Assembly: GCA_030278955.1 (NCBI GenBank)
Contig: JAOANR010000003.1
Span: forward strand, 57,715,628 to 57,779,627
Reading direction: 5' to 3'
DNA from: Hygrophila difformis
Lineage: Eukaryota > Streptophyta > Magnoliopsida > Lamiales > Acanthaceae
DNA: 64,000 bases
Shown: one piece after another, positions 43,502 through 53,432 of the stretch
Layout: every line of letters begins with the position of its first letter
Numbering within the stretch: position 1 is the first letter of the stretch
Translations under genes and position numbers: made by a program
Notes under the pieces: model-generated
Told to the model about the DNA's origin: nothing
Seen by the model: only the letters and a program-made list of their open reading frames with translations
The model's database searches: none

Positions 43502-44291
43502 TGTAATACCCGGGATTTTTATCGGCGTCTAAAGGAATAAAATTTATTTCTTAATCCAATCAAGGTCGAAATATCTCTGAGAAGAAGAAAATAATTTATC
43601 ACAATAAATTATTGCTCGGAAATGAAACGCCGATAGATTCAAAATTTCAAAATGGAATAAAAGAGGGAAATGAAGCCCGAAGACATTCCATGAATCGAGT
43701 CAAAAGAATTGGAATTAAATTCAAGAAAGAAAAGAATTTTAATTCCAGGAACCCGTGAAGTCGGAAATAATTTAATTAGATAAATTGTTGCACGGGAGTC
43801 AAAAGACGACGAATTAGAAGCCGACGAATCCAAACGCGACGGACTCAAGATTTCGAGTACGGGATTAATTCGAAACGAGATTAATTTAAGATAAGAATTT
43901 ATAATCCGAGAACGACCCGAAAAATCGAGCCCGGAAACGTAGGAGCACAGAAGTCCGAAAGAGAGGAGAAAAGGCCCGATCGGATCGCACGGAACCCCCC
44001 CCCCCCCACAAAACGGCAACAACGCGTTCCGACGATCTTCTTGCCATATTTTCGACCCCCGACGATGGAAACTCAATCCCGGGCTATGGAAGGATATTGG
44101 GGACGACATTAGGCTGCTCCCTAAGCCTAAATTCGAAAAAATACAACCCTAGAGCAGCCCTCTTCTCCTCACATTCTCTCAAACTCCTCCCAAAGTCGAA
44201 AACCCCGAAATCCCTTCTGTTCTTGAAGTTCCGACGACGAAATCCGAACAAGAAGGACTTGAGAAGGAGAAGACAGACCCCTAGGATGTTG

Positions 44292-45959
44292 GTAAGTAGT
44301 TTCTGAGTTTGTCTACACCTTTTTGAATCCAAAAATCGAATCTAACTAAGGATTTTTACTTGCGGATTCGGTTCGTGGACGTTGGAAGAGGAAACCGACT
44401 TGAGGAGATTCGTTCGTGACATCCCGTGGATTCCGGACGACCCCGTGACCTCCTAGACATCATCCCCACTGTAAATTAATGCTTTCTTGGTTTTGGGTGA
44501 CTTAAAATGCAACCAAACATAGAGATTTAGTAACTCTAAAATCTGTCAACACGAAAAACCCCCGGCGTAGCGATTTGGTGCGAATTTTTCGAACTCCTAA
44601 AACTTCTCAACCGGAATAACTCAAAACATGAAAAACGTTCCTAAGATAAAGATCTAGTTCTTGTAAAAGTTTCATAATTTTTCATTGTGTGTTGATATCC
44701 GAAAATGGCCTCCAACGAACCTGCCCTGAAAATTGAACTTGAAACCGTGACAGATTTGAAATCAGACCAAAACCCCTACTTCAAGAGTTCAAACCGAAAA
44801 ACTCAAAACTAGACTTTTGATCCTAACACATTAGTCTATGTTGTGTAAAATTTTCAGCCATTTTCATCAACGTTTGCTATCCCAATTCGAACCGAGCATA
44901 AACTGTGGTATGAAACTTTTCGAAAATCAGACAGAGCAACGGTCCAAACTTGATGAGCTTGTTTCTATATTTTCTAGTCCGATCTGATCCTTGCAATCTA
45001 AATTAAAGTTGTAGATAATTATGCTAGTATGTGCATGTAAAATTTCAAGATTTTTGGAGTCCATTTGATGTGTCAAAATGTCGAGTTTTGAAACGGTGTC
45101 GAATCTGAAACCTGACAGCATACTACTTTGGTGAAAGACTTGATTTTTCGCTTGTTTCCTTAATCCGGATCGAGAAACTTAAAACATGAAACTTGTTCGT
45201 CTCGGTGTTTTCGAGTTATTGGTGAAATTTCAGAATTTTTGGGCTTAAAATGAATTTCTAAATAATTACGGCATAAGACAGCGACTTGTATAAAGTTATA
45301 TTTTGAGAAACTTGTGAAATTTGCGAAATGTGTTCTTACCTTGCGGGTTTGATTCCCCAATGGCGATTGTATGTTTTCCTGTGGGTTCGATTCCCCAGGA
45401 TGTGTATTGATTCCTATGGGTTCAATTCCCTAGGATGTATTTGAGTTCTTGCGGGTTCAATTTCCCAAGGGCGATCGTTTGTTTTCCTGCGGGTTCGATT
45501 TCCCAAGGGCGATCGTTTGTTTTCCTGCGGGTTCGATTCCCTAGGACGTGTTTTGATTCTTACAGGTTCGATTCCCTAGGATGCGTTTAAATTCTTGCGG
45601 GTTCATTTCCCTAAGAACAAATTATACTAGATCATATCGAACAAAAGTGAAAGAGTGAAATCTTTAAAATACCAAATCCTGAAGCCATGAGAAAATTAAG
45701 AGACTTGAATATTTTCTTTATTTAAATTATGCCTTGCAAATCATTTTACCATGTAAGTTGAATTATGATCACGTGAAAATCCTTGTTTTAAAATTTTGCC
45801 ATTAATTTATTAGTGGATGATTAACTTAAATTGTGTATTACCTACAAGCATGTTTTTATTAAATTTAATTAAAGGCTTTGAAACCCCTAAATCATGCTAG
45901 GTGTTAACTTACTCAGCACGTTTTGCTGACCCAAACCATTTTTCCCCTTTTTCTTTCAG
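44292..45959 (+). other. Predicted leader intron inside the H LTR
   Basis: Donor GATGTTG|GTAAGTAG, acceptor CCTTTTTCTTTCAG|AGTATGAG, about 1.67 kb. The M LTR has a donor and acceptor in the same places. The minisatellite lies inside this intron. Confidence 0.5.
45343..45610 (+). repeat. B-box minisatellite (H 5' LTR)
   Basis: Eight units of ~33-40 bp with GGGTTCGATTCCC-type cores. Six keep GGTTC[AG]A followed by TTCC or TTTCC. Spacers read AGGATGTG or AAGGGCGATCG. Confidence 0.88.
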
Positions 45960-46161
45960 AGTATGAGGATTATGCATCATCATATGCATACATACATAAT
46001 TGCACTAACTCTTTTTATGTGAATCATCGACTCTAAGAAAACACTCTTAAATTAGTATTCGACATGACTTTGACTTAGGAAAGCTTGCTAAAGACTAACT
46101 TTGCCTTAGTCCTAGATCTTGATCACTTAGAAACTCATCTTCGCGTGCTTAATAACATAAA

Positions 46162-46771
46162 ATGGCACCTAGGGGAAAGCCGAGGAAGGTAAGTCCAAAC
46201 GGCATTGCCGCTAACCTCCCCAACGTGGCCAACAACAATGAGACTCCTCAGAACCTAGGAGAACGAGTGCCTCCTATACCCAACAACATGGAAGAACGTC
46301 TAAGGACTATGGAGGAAGTCCTTGTAGCATTAGGAAATGCTGAGGTGCATAGAGCACAAGCAGCAGTACCCCCGCCAGTAGCCCAAGTCAACTACTTGGC
46401 ATTGGTAAACCCCTACAACCCACCCCATTATGACGGCCAAGAGGATCCGGCCAAGTTGGAAGGTAGGATCCGTACCTTTGATAAGCTCTTGAATGCTATC
46501 AAATGCCCCGATGAGGAGAAGATACACATAGCGACCTACTACTTAGGGGGCGAAGCCGAAGAGTGGTGCCAAAACCTTCGAACGAATTCAGAGGAAGACG
46601 AAGAAGCCTACACCTGGGAAGAACTTAAGGAAGCCTTGAGGGAAAGATTTTACCCACTAAGCACCAAGACCGCGAAGTACGAGGAATTCATCAACCTCAG
46701 ACAAGGTGCGCAAACAGTACAAGAGTACTACACCAAATTCAAGGAATTGGTTCGATTTGCTACAAGGATAG
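46162..46771 (+). pseudogene. gag: Element H gag, 5' part
   Basis: About 203 residues starting MAPRGKPRKVSPNG. Residues ~80-200 are the retrotransposon gag (capsid-like) domain: YDGQEDPAKLEGRI, YYLGGEAEEWCQNL, WEELKEALRERFYP, EFINLRQGAQTVQEYYTKF. Element M inserted after ...FATRI, and the coding frame resumes at 56179 in register. The leader between LTR and gag (45994-46161) shows no primer site. Confidence 0.88.
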
Positions 46772-47504
46772 TGTAACACCCGAGGAAAAACAAATTCAAA
46801 TTGTTTGAACTACGTCATGACTTGATCCCTTCACCAGGTACGTAGGCAGCTTGGAACTAATTTCTAAGTTCAGTCACGAAATAAGTCACAAAATAAATCA
46901 CGAAATAGATCACAAGGACGATAGGAGGAGTTGGAACCGATTTAGACTAGGCTAATTAGGACACGGAAATGTTGCGAGCGATAAGCCGGACTCGTAACAA
47001 GTTTAAGGAAAAGATTCCGAACCGGAGAGACCCAAGGAATCGAGCCGACACGTAGAAAACCGATAGGGGAAAGCAAGGAAAGACCCGACGGAACACGCGG
47101 ACCGCCGAACCGGCCGGTCCGGCCGGCCCGCGCTCTCCGCGCGCCGCCGCGCGGCCACCGCGCGGACGGAGGAGTCGCGACTCCAGGGCAGACCACGCGT
47201 GCTCCGCACGGACAAAGGCCTATGTGCGCGTCACCAGCGCGCCAGAGGTGCAGGAGGTGTAAACTTTCCTTCCATGGTGATTTTCTTGCCAAAAATCCGT
47301 CCTCTATCAATGGGAAGCGGATCAAGGCAATGGGGGAAGGTTATAGAGGCTGTGTGGCCGCCCCTCCCCCATATTTTCCAGCAAACAAACCCTAGCCACC
47401 TCCAATATTCCTCTCCAAGTCGAAACCTCTCCGAACTCACTTTCCGGCAAGTATTCCGGCGACGGCAAGGCGAAAGGAACCAAGCCCTGCCCTCTAGACT
47501 CTTG

Positions 47505-49182
47505 GTAAGCTATTGTACAAAGTTTAATTCGTCCATATATCTCAGAAACTCATATTCTAACCCTTTTTCCTTACTACGATTTCCCGTCGGAAAACGAACA
47601 AAAAGCGATCGGAGAAGTTGGCCGTTCGTCGTGACCCTAGGACGCCCGGAAACCCAATCCAGCGACCCTATCCTCATTCTAAGTAAGTTAAAACCTTACT
47701 CACAAATTTTCGTGGTTGTTTGTTGTTTAAAACTCGAGATATAGGCTTGTAACAAAAATCGGTTTTCAAAAACCCTATTTTCGTCCAATTTCAAAGACTC
47801 GCCTAAAACCCGACCTTCGGGAATTCAAACCGAAAACTTTTCAACATAAAAGTTGTTCCTAACACCTTTATCTATCTTGTGTCCAAATTTCAGCCGTTGA
47901 CATTAAGTTTTGCTATCCCAAATCACGCCGTAAACTTTCTGTGACAACCCGAACATATTCAAACTGTGACAGTTTTCTTTACTCAAATTTATGCATGTTT
48001 TTCACCCATTTTTCGAATGATTTAACTTTGCTTTCCTAAACAAAAGTTGCAGATAATTGTGTCTAGATTATGCATATAAAATTTCACGGATTTTGGTGTT
48101 CATTTGATATGTCAATCGGTCGAATTTTCAAAACTGTTTTAAACCCCATTCGGAACCCGCGAGTATGCAGTGAGTTGTGGTCGATTTTTGAGTACTAAGA
48201 ATTCATTATTTACAAATTCTTAAAACATGAAAGTTGTTCCTTAACGTGTTTTGTAGTTACTGTAAAAATTTCGCATCAATTGGTCTTGAAATGAATTTTT
48301 AATCGGCGTTGCACGAACCTGTGACGAAAACAGTTTTAAGACAGAAATTATTCCTTGCAATGAACTCGAATTTCGACTCACTTCGGAATCTTATTTCCAA
48401 AGACTTAAAACATGAAATTTGTTCGCGTGTGTGTTTTTGAACTACTGTAAAAATTTCAGAATTTTTGGTGTAAAAACGAATTTTTAATTAAGAAAGGCGT
48501 AAACTGCCTCGAATAGGATTTTTCGAACTTGAGAAAACTCGAACTATGAAAACGCGATATCGTTCATTTGATAACCTTGAAATACGAACTTTCAAAAAAT
48601 CCCGTTCACTAGGCTGAGCCGATCGTCATGCTATCATTATCTTTGAGACTGCCTCGTTAGTGGTCTCCTTACTATCTGAGATTGCCTCGTTAGTGATCTC
48701 GCGCGCTGTATTTTTGGACTGCCTCGTTAGTGGTCCTACTATCTTTTTGGATCGCCTCGTTAGTGGTCGTACTATCTTTTTGAGACTGCCTCGTAAGTGG
48801 TCTCCCATTGTTTGGACTGCCTCGTTAGTGGTCCTATGTTGAGATTGCCTCGTTAGTGATCTCCCGGTATGGTGTTCTCTTCTTAGTCTACGGGATGAAA
48901 TGTAAAAGACTTGTGTGAGTGTTCCATTATGCTTAAATCGTATTTATCATGTCTTTAATTATGTATTTAAAATTCATGCATCCTAAATTATGCTTTAAAT
49001 TACGCTTTTAATTTAAGTCTTTTAATCATGTTTTCCGCTGCAAATAAATTATGTATTTTAAATTCACGTACGGTAAGGGAAATCTTTAGTTTAAACACAT
49101 GTAATCCCTATTATTTGTTAGTTAGGGATTAACTTACTCAGTATATCTTTATACTGACAACCGTTGTCATTTCTTTTTACAG
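47505..49182 (+). other. Predicted leader intron inside the M LTR
   Basis: Donor GACTCTTG|GTAAGC, acceptor TTTCTTTTTACAG|AGTATG, about 1.68 kb. Conserved in position with the H LTR although the intron interiors differ. Confidence 0.5.
48640..48865 (+). repeat. GCCTCGTTAGTG minisatellite (M 5' LTR)
   Basis: Seven units of ~33-36 bp (GACTGCCTCGTTAGTGGTC plus a variable spacer). The 3' LTR has the same seven at 55300-55525. Confidence 0.9.
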
Positions 49183-49530
49183 AGTATGTCGAGTGACGCA
49201 TGCACGCGCATTTGGGGGGGGGGACATATTTGTGAACATTTTTAATTACTGCATCATACTACTATTTTACCGGGTCTGTTAAACCCGAGGTTTTGGCCGT
49301 GTTGGCCGTGATTACTTTTCCGCTGCATTTACCTTATCCATGCATGATGATTTTTACTATCGTACTTGATTTGAAGTAGTAATAAATTCCGGACTCATTG
49401 CCGAATGTTTTAAAACTTTGTATACCCATAAGCCTTGCACCTCCTTAGCGAGCTCGGGAATCCGTGTCTTGCTAGGGAGATGCGGCGGTGACACCTCGGC
49501 CTGGGTTACAAAATCCGGGGTGTTACAAGT

Positions 49531-49542
49531 TGGTATCAGAGC
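49531..49542 (+). other. Primer binding site, tRNA-iMet (element M)
   Basis: TGGTATCAGAGC, 3 nt after the LTR end. The following 49543-49876 is AT-rich non-coding leader. Confidence 0.92.
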
Positions 49543-49876
49543 CCGGAAAATTTTTAAAGCTACTACTATTATTTTTAAACCATTATTTTTAAAACCCAAG
49601 TATTATTTTTAAATTATTTATTTTGACTACTAGTATTGTTTTTAGCCCAAAAGTTTATTTCTCTTTTTCATAAGCCCAAAATCTTAGCCAAAGAAATATT
49701 AAATTTGGGCCCACTATAGAGGCCCAACCTTTAGCAATTTATTTTAAACATACAAATAGATTTAAATTTTAACGGGGAAGGGACTTGCACTTGCATGTTG
49801 CATATAGATTTGAATTCGTGCATATCTTAACCTTGCCTGAAAAATGTCTAACTCTGACCTACCTTGTCAACATTAG

Positions 49877-50275
49877 ATGGCCGAGCCCAACGCGAACATG
49901 GTCAATTTGATGGTGAAATTAATGAACGCATACCTTGAGGGCCAACAGCACATCAATTACTTCAAAACGCGGGTAGGACAGTTGGAGGGTAACGTGGCCC
50001 ATCTGGGTCATCTTAGGGAGGCAGACCATCACCACATAACCCAGCTGCAGGAGCAAGTCGCGCAGCTTCAGGCCCAAGTGGCCCAGCTCCAGGACCAGAG
50101 TGATGGCTTGGAAGAGCAAGTGGAGAACCTGGGCTGGGACCTGACCAACCTAACCCAGGACGTTGGTGAGGCGATCCTCCAGAACCTGGGCCCTGGCCCT
50201 GACGTCGCTGTTCCCATTGACGTATCCAGCGATGAGGACGACCCCATCGAGGATGCCCCTACCTGTCCCCTCTAG
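49877..50275 (+). CDS. Small coiled-coil protein of element M
   Basis: 132 codons in the position where gag would start. Residues 30-100 are Gln/Leu heptads (QLQEQVAQLQAQVAQLQDQ) and the C-terminus is acidic (SSDEDDPIEDAP). No capsid domain or zinc knuckle is visible. It could be a diverged gag N-terminus or a replacement ORF. The 50276-50751 gap after it has no gene and probably holds the 3' end of the antisense gene. Confidence 0.6.
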   Translation: MAEPNANMVNLMVKLMNAYLEGQQHINYFKTRVGQLEGNVAHLGHLREADHHHITQLQEQVAQLQAQVAQLQDQSDGLEEQVENLGWDLTNLTQDVGEAILQNLGPGPDVAVPIDVSSDEDDPIEDAPTCPL

Positions 50276-50751
50276 ATTAGGGATATAGATATCGATGCAT
50301 TACTACTTGTACCTTCTTTGACTATTGTCAGCACTACTACGTTCATCCTACCGCGTATAACCCAATAAGTTTCTTTTGGAGCAATGAAAGAATTTCCAGC
50401 AGTAATTTCAATTATCCTTTATACTTATTCGTGTATCATATCCACATACCCGGGAGAAACCCAACCACGTAAACATGCAATAACTAGTGGGCGGCCTCCA
50501 CTTATGTAAATGCGGTGAAGAGATAACAACGAAACCGTAGTACCATAAACCATAACTAAGGCGGGACAATTCAACCATACTTCTAAAACAGCAGTAAACC
50601 GCTAACACATGTCAAACACCTAACTAGGCAATAACATAACGAAAATATAAATCACAAATCCCAGACAACAGCAACGACCTCATAAGGAGGAAACGAAACA
50701 AAGTACGTCTAATGCAAAACCTGAACAAAAACACGAAACCAAAAGGAGACA

Positions 50752-52071
50752 TCACTGATCGGGAGGCGGGAACTGCCGGCGCATGTAGTCGTCCATCTGC
50801 CGCACATAGGCGTACATGTCGGACATGGTGGCCTGCTGCTGAGCCTGCCTCGTAGCAAACGAGTCCATACGGGTCTGATTGAAGTCCAACCTAGCGTCGA
50901 GGGCGTCATAACGAGCCTGCCCAGCTGCAAACCCGACGTCCATACTGACCCGCATCTCCTGCATCATCTGCAGCATCTGAGTCATCTCCTGCCCCTGAGG
51001 TGCCACAACAGGAGGTGGAACTACTGGAGGAGGGGGTGGCTGCTCCGGTGGTACAACAAGGATCAGGCCGCCGTCATCAGGCTGCGGGCGAAGTACATCA
51101 CGGGGAGCCCCACGACGTAAGGCGCTACGCCGGTCAGCATAAGTCGGGATACGGTAGCAACGGCCCGGTGCTAGGTCGTACGGGTCTGTCTCCGGTGTAG
51201 TGCGAATCCCCTGCGCCGCGCATAACCCACAGATGAGGTGAACGTGGGTAATCACCCTACTCCCTCGTCCTCTCCGCATATCCCGCAAGTTGTCCTCGAT
51301 GCAAGCTCCTACATTCACCCTACCGTCTCGCGCGATGAAGCAAATGGTCTCGTAGATGTGATCCAGGACAATGTGGCTCCGAGTGATCGGCCGGACGCGC
51401 CCTAACCACAGCTGAGCAAGCTCTCGCCAAGGGGATTCCATCGTCGTCAAACGAAGCGCATGACTGCGCTCGAGCTGAGAAGGCACTATGGTGCATAAGG
51501 TGTTCCACGCAGGAGCAAGAACACGTCCCTCAGGCTGTGGCCGGAATACGCCATCGTCGGGCAAGCCAAAATAGACATTGATCGCCCGAGCACTGAAGTC
51601 GAGATAGCGACCACGGACCCATACCCGGGATAGATCGTCACCCTCCCCGAGACCGCCAATGTTGGCAATAACCTCCATAGCCAAATAACCGGAGGCGACG
51701 CCCTCGGGGTGACGTGCCAGTCCGGTCCACTGCAGATACTCCAAGACTACACTGACCTTGTCATCGCCCATATGAAGGGGATATATGCCTCTCTCAGGGA
51801 CGTGGGCCCTGTTTCGACGAAGCTCGTGGAAATAAAAGTCCTGGGCAGCCCTCGTCCTAAACCGGAACCTGTCGTGCCGGTGAGGACGCACCTCGTCCGG
51901 GAGACCCCTGAGTCGCGGGCCCCGCTGCTCCTCGTCCTGCTCTGACTCGCTCTCGTCGAAATCGGGCATCGCCGGAGCGGCACGACTGGGGCCAGCCTCA
52001 TCAGCAACTCGTCTCCTAGTCCTCGGAGGGCACATGAGAGACGCCAAAATGACCCACAAAAAGAGCAACAT
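50752..52071 (-). CDS. Antisense ORF of element M with a Transposase_32-like domain
   Basis: Opposite to the element's own strand. The frame runs 444 codons from 52086, but an acceptor CTTACAG|GATG puts the exon start at 52072, so translation probably starts at the ATG at 52071 or at MCPPRTRRR (52035). Residues ~90-320 contain VRGRYLDFSARAINVYFGLPD and a YETICFIARDGRVNVG segment, matching in order the IRGQ...FFGTPD and later parts of the A/B ORFs. A proline run (~345-365) and a Met/Gln-rich helix follow. No stop or shift is seen. Function unknown. Antisense genes are known from some other plant gypsy elements. Confidence 0.8.
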   Translation of the reverse strand: MLLFLWVILASLMCPPRTRRRVADEAGPSRAAPAMPDFDESESEQDEEQRGPRLRGLPDEVRPHRHDRFRFRTRAAQDFYFHELRRNRAHVPERGIYPLHMGDDKVSVVLEYLQWTGLARHPEGVASGYLAMEVIANIGGLGEGDDLSRVWVRGRYLDFSARAINVYFGLPDDGVFRPQPEGRVLAPAWNTLCTIVPSQLERSHALRLTTMESPWRELAQLWLGRVRPITRSHIVLDHIYETICFIARDGRVNVGACIEDNLRDMRRGRGSRVITHVHLICGLCAAQGIRTTPETDPYDLAPGRCYRIPTYADRRSALRRGAPRDVLRPQPDDGGLILVVPPEQPPPPPVVPPPVVAPQGQEMTQMLQMMQEMRVSMDVGFAAGQARYDALDARLDFNQTRMDSFATRQAQQQATMSDMYAYVRQMDDYMRRQFPPPDQ

Positions 52072-52072
52072 C

Positions 52073-52694
52073 CTGTAAGTTACCAAATACCGATTATTAG
52101 ACTAAGTCCCACACAGAAGTCAAGCGAAAATAGGTAAAGGGCATTAATATACACTTCCAACGCGAATATACCGTAATAACAACAAATCCTACCGTTTGCT
52201 AAGACCAACCAGGAGGTAATCTAGACAAAGGATATGCTCAAACTAGTGCCCAAACCCTTTGTGGCATTTCGTCGAACAGGTTATGTGCGCAATAAACCAA
52301 AACCTAAGTTACTACCAACACACGGAAATTGCCCACAGAATGAAACAATCATTCTAATAACAACACATCATATCCTACAGCACCAAACAACAGGGGAACG
52401 AACTAATAACCACACCCCAATAACAACCAAACATCAAAAACTTCATAGCCTTTCTAAGGATTCGAATTCAACAAGAATTTGCCAAAAACATAAACACATT
52501 ATAACATAAACATAGGCAAGGCAACAAGAGTAACAACAATTGCCACGTACACTTACTAATTTGCACAAATCAAGCCTAAAAGTCACAAACCCCCAATTTT
52601 TGTACACAAACCCTAATTTTCTAAATCTCCTCACAAATCAAGTCATACAAAACATAAAAGTTGAAATTAGTAAGTGGGTTTAGTAGAATCGTAC
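52073..52694 (-). other. Predicted 5' intron of the antisense gene
   Basis: Donor CATCGAG|GTACGATT (52694) and acceptor ACTTACAG (52073), 622 nt. The interior is AT-rich with no gene. Confidence 0.6.
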
Positions 52695-52905
52695 CTCGAT
52701 GAGTGAAACTGAAGTCGAAATCAAGCAGACAGGAAGGTAACTCGCCGGATTTAGAGAGAATTGGGGGTGTGTTCTCGAATGGAAAATGGGGGAAGTGGCT
52801 CGCGCGGAGCGCGAGCCCTATTTTCTCGAACAGAGGGAGCCGCGCGCTCTCCGCGCGCTGGGGCGCATTACCGCGCGGCCACCGCGCGGGACCCGGAGGG
52901 AGTTT
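52695..52905 (-). other. Predicted non-coding first exon / GC-rich leader of the antisense gene
   Basis: Holds the same 19-mer CCGCGCGGCCACCGCGCGG (52871-52889) and GCGCTCTCCGCGCGC as the M LTR leader. The promoter would lie in 52906-53129, which contains no other gene; no strong TATA stands out. Confidence 0.45.
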
Positions 52906-53129
52906 TATTTTTCCTGTTTTGCTCAATCTCTTTTGCTATACGCTCCTCACCGAACCCGGGCATACATTGACAGTGAAATACAACGACATGGGGCATCACC
53001 TGGCATTATTCTTGGCAAAGACAGCAGAATTGCCTCACGTCCTCCTTTCGCAGGACTACGGGAAACCCTCGGACGTAAATACATAGGGACCATAAGAAAT
53101 TCCGTAGGGAATAGAAAACCGCTTATTAA

Positions 53130-53419
53130 CTAACGTCCCCACCACAGTTTGCTCGTATCCGTAACGAACTCCACGACCCCCAACTGAAGAAGTATGTGCC
53201 CGCCACGTCGCATGTACTCCAACCGGACGTAATCGAATTGGATGATGACTCGACTTATGAAGAAACCCCGGTGCAAATACTCGACTACAAGGAAAGGGTG
53301 ACAAGGAATAAATCTGTAAAGATGGTCAAGGTCCTGTGGTCCAACCACGAGACAGAAACGGCAACCTGGGAATTAGAAGCCGACATGAGGCAACGTTACG
53401 GGGACATAACTGTATTCTT
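53130..53419 (+). pseudogene. pol: Chromodomain-like C-terminal stub of gypsy pol
   Basis: Open frame without its upstream part. It reads LHDPQLKKYVPATSHVL, then YEETPVQILDYKERVTRNK, VKVLWSNHETETATWELE and ADMRQRYGDITVF. This is the usual end of chromovirus (Tekay/Del-like) integrase. A stop precedes it at 53127, so pol was deleted down to here. Confidence 0.85.
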
Positions 53420-53432
53420 AAGGGGGGGAGGA
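53420..53432 (+). other. Polypurine tract of element M
   Basis: AAGGGGGGGAGGA abuts the 3' LTR start TGTAACACCC. Confidence 0.93.

Larger units (their letters stand above)
43502..45993 (+). mobile_element. 5' LTR of element H, 3' end deleted
   Basis: Collinear with the 3' LTR up to GCATATGCATACAT (45993), then it diverges. About 300 bp of LTR end and the primer site are missing. Near 43990 about 90 bp present in the 3' LTR are replaced by a 13-C run (43995-44007). Confidence 0.88.
46772..49527 (+). mobile_element. 5' LTR of element M
   Basis: 2,756 bp, TGTAACACCCGAGG to CCGGGGTGTTACA. Landmarks: GC-rich block with the 19-mer CCGCGCGGCCACCGCGCGG (47147-47165), predicted leader intron, GCCTCGTTAGTG minisatellite, and a run of 10 G (49214-49223). 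The M-family solo LTR at 32968-35968 is its complement. Confidence 0.93.

Noticed and set aside
45343..45610. tRNA gene cluster suggested by repeated GGTTCGATTCC
   Set aside because: Only the T-arm/B-box core is present; there is no acceptor stem, D arm or anticodon arm in the 33-40 bp units.
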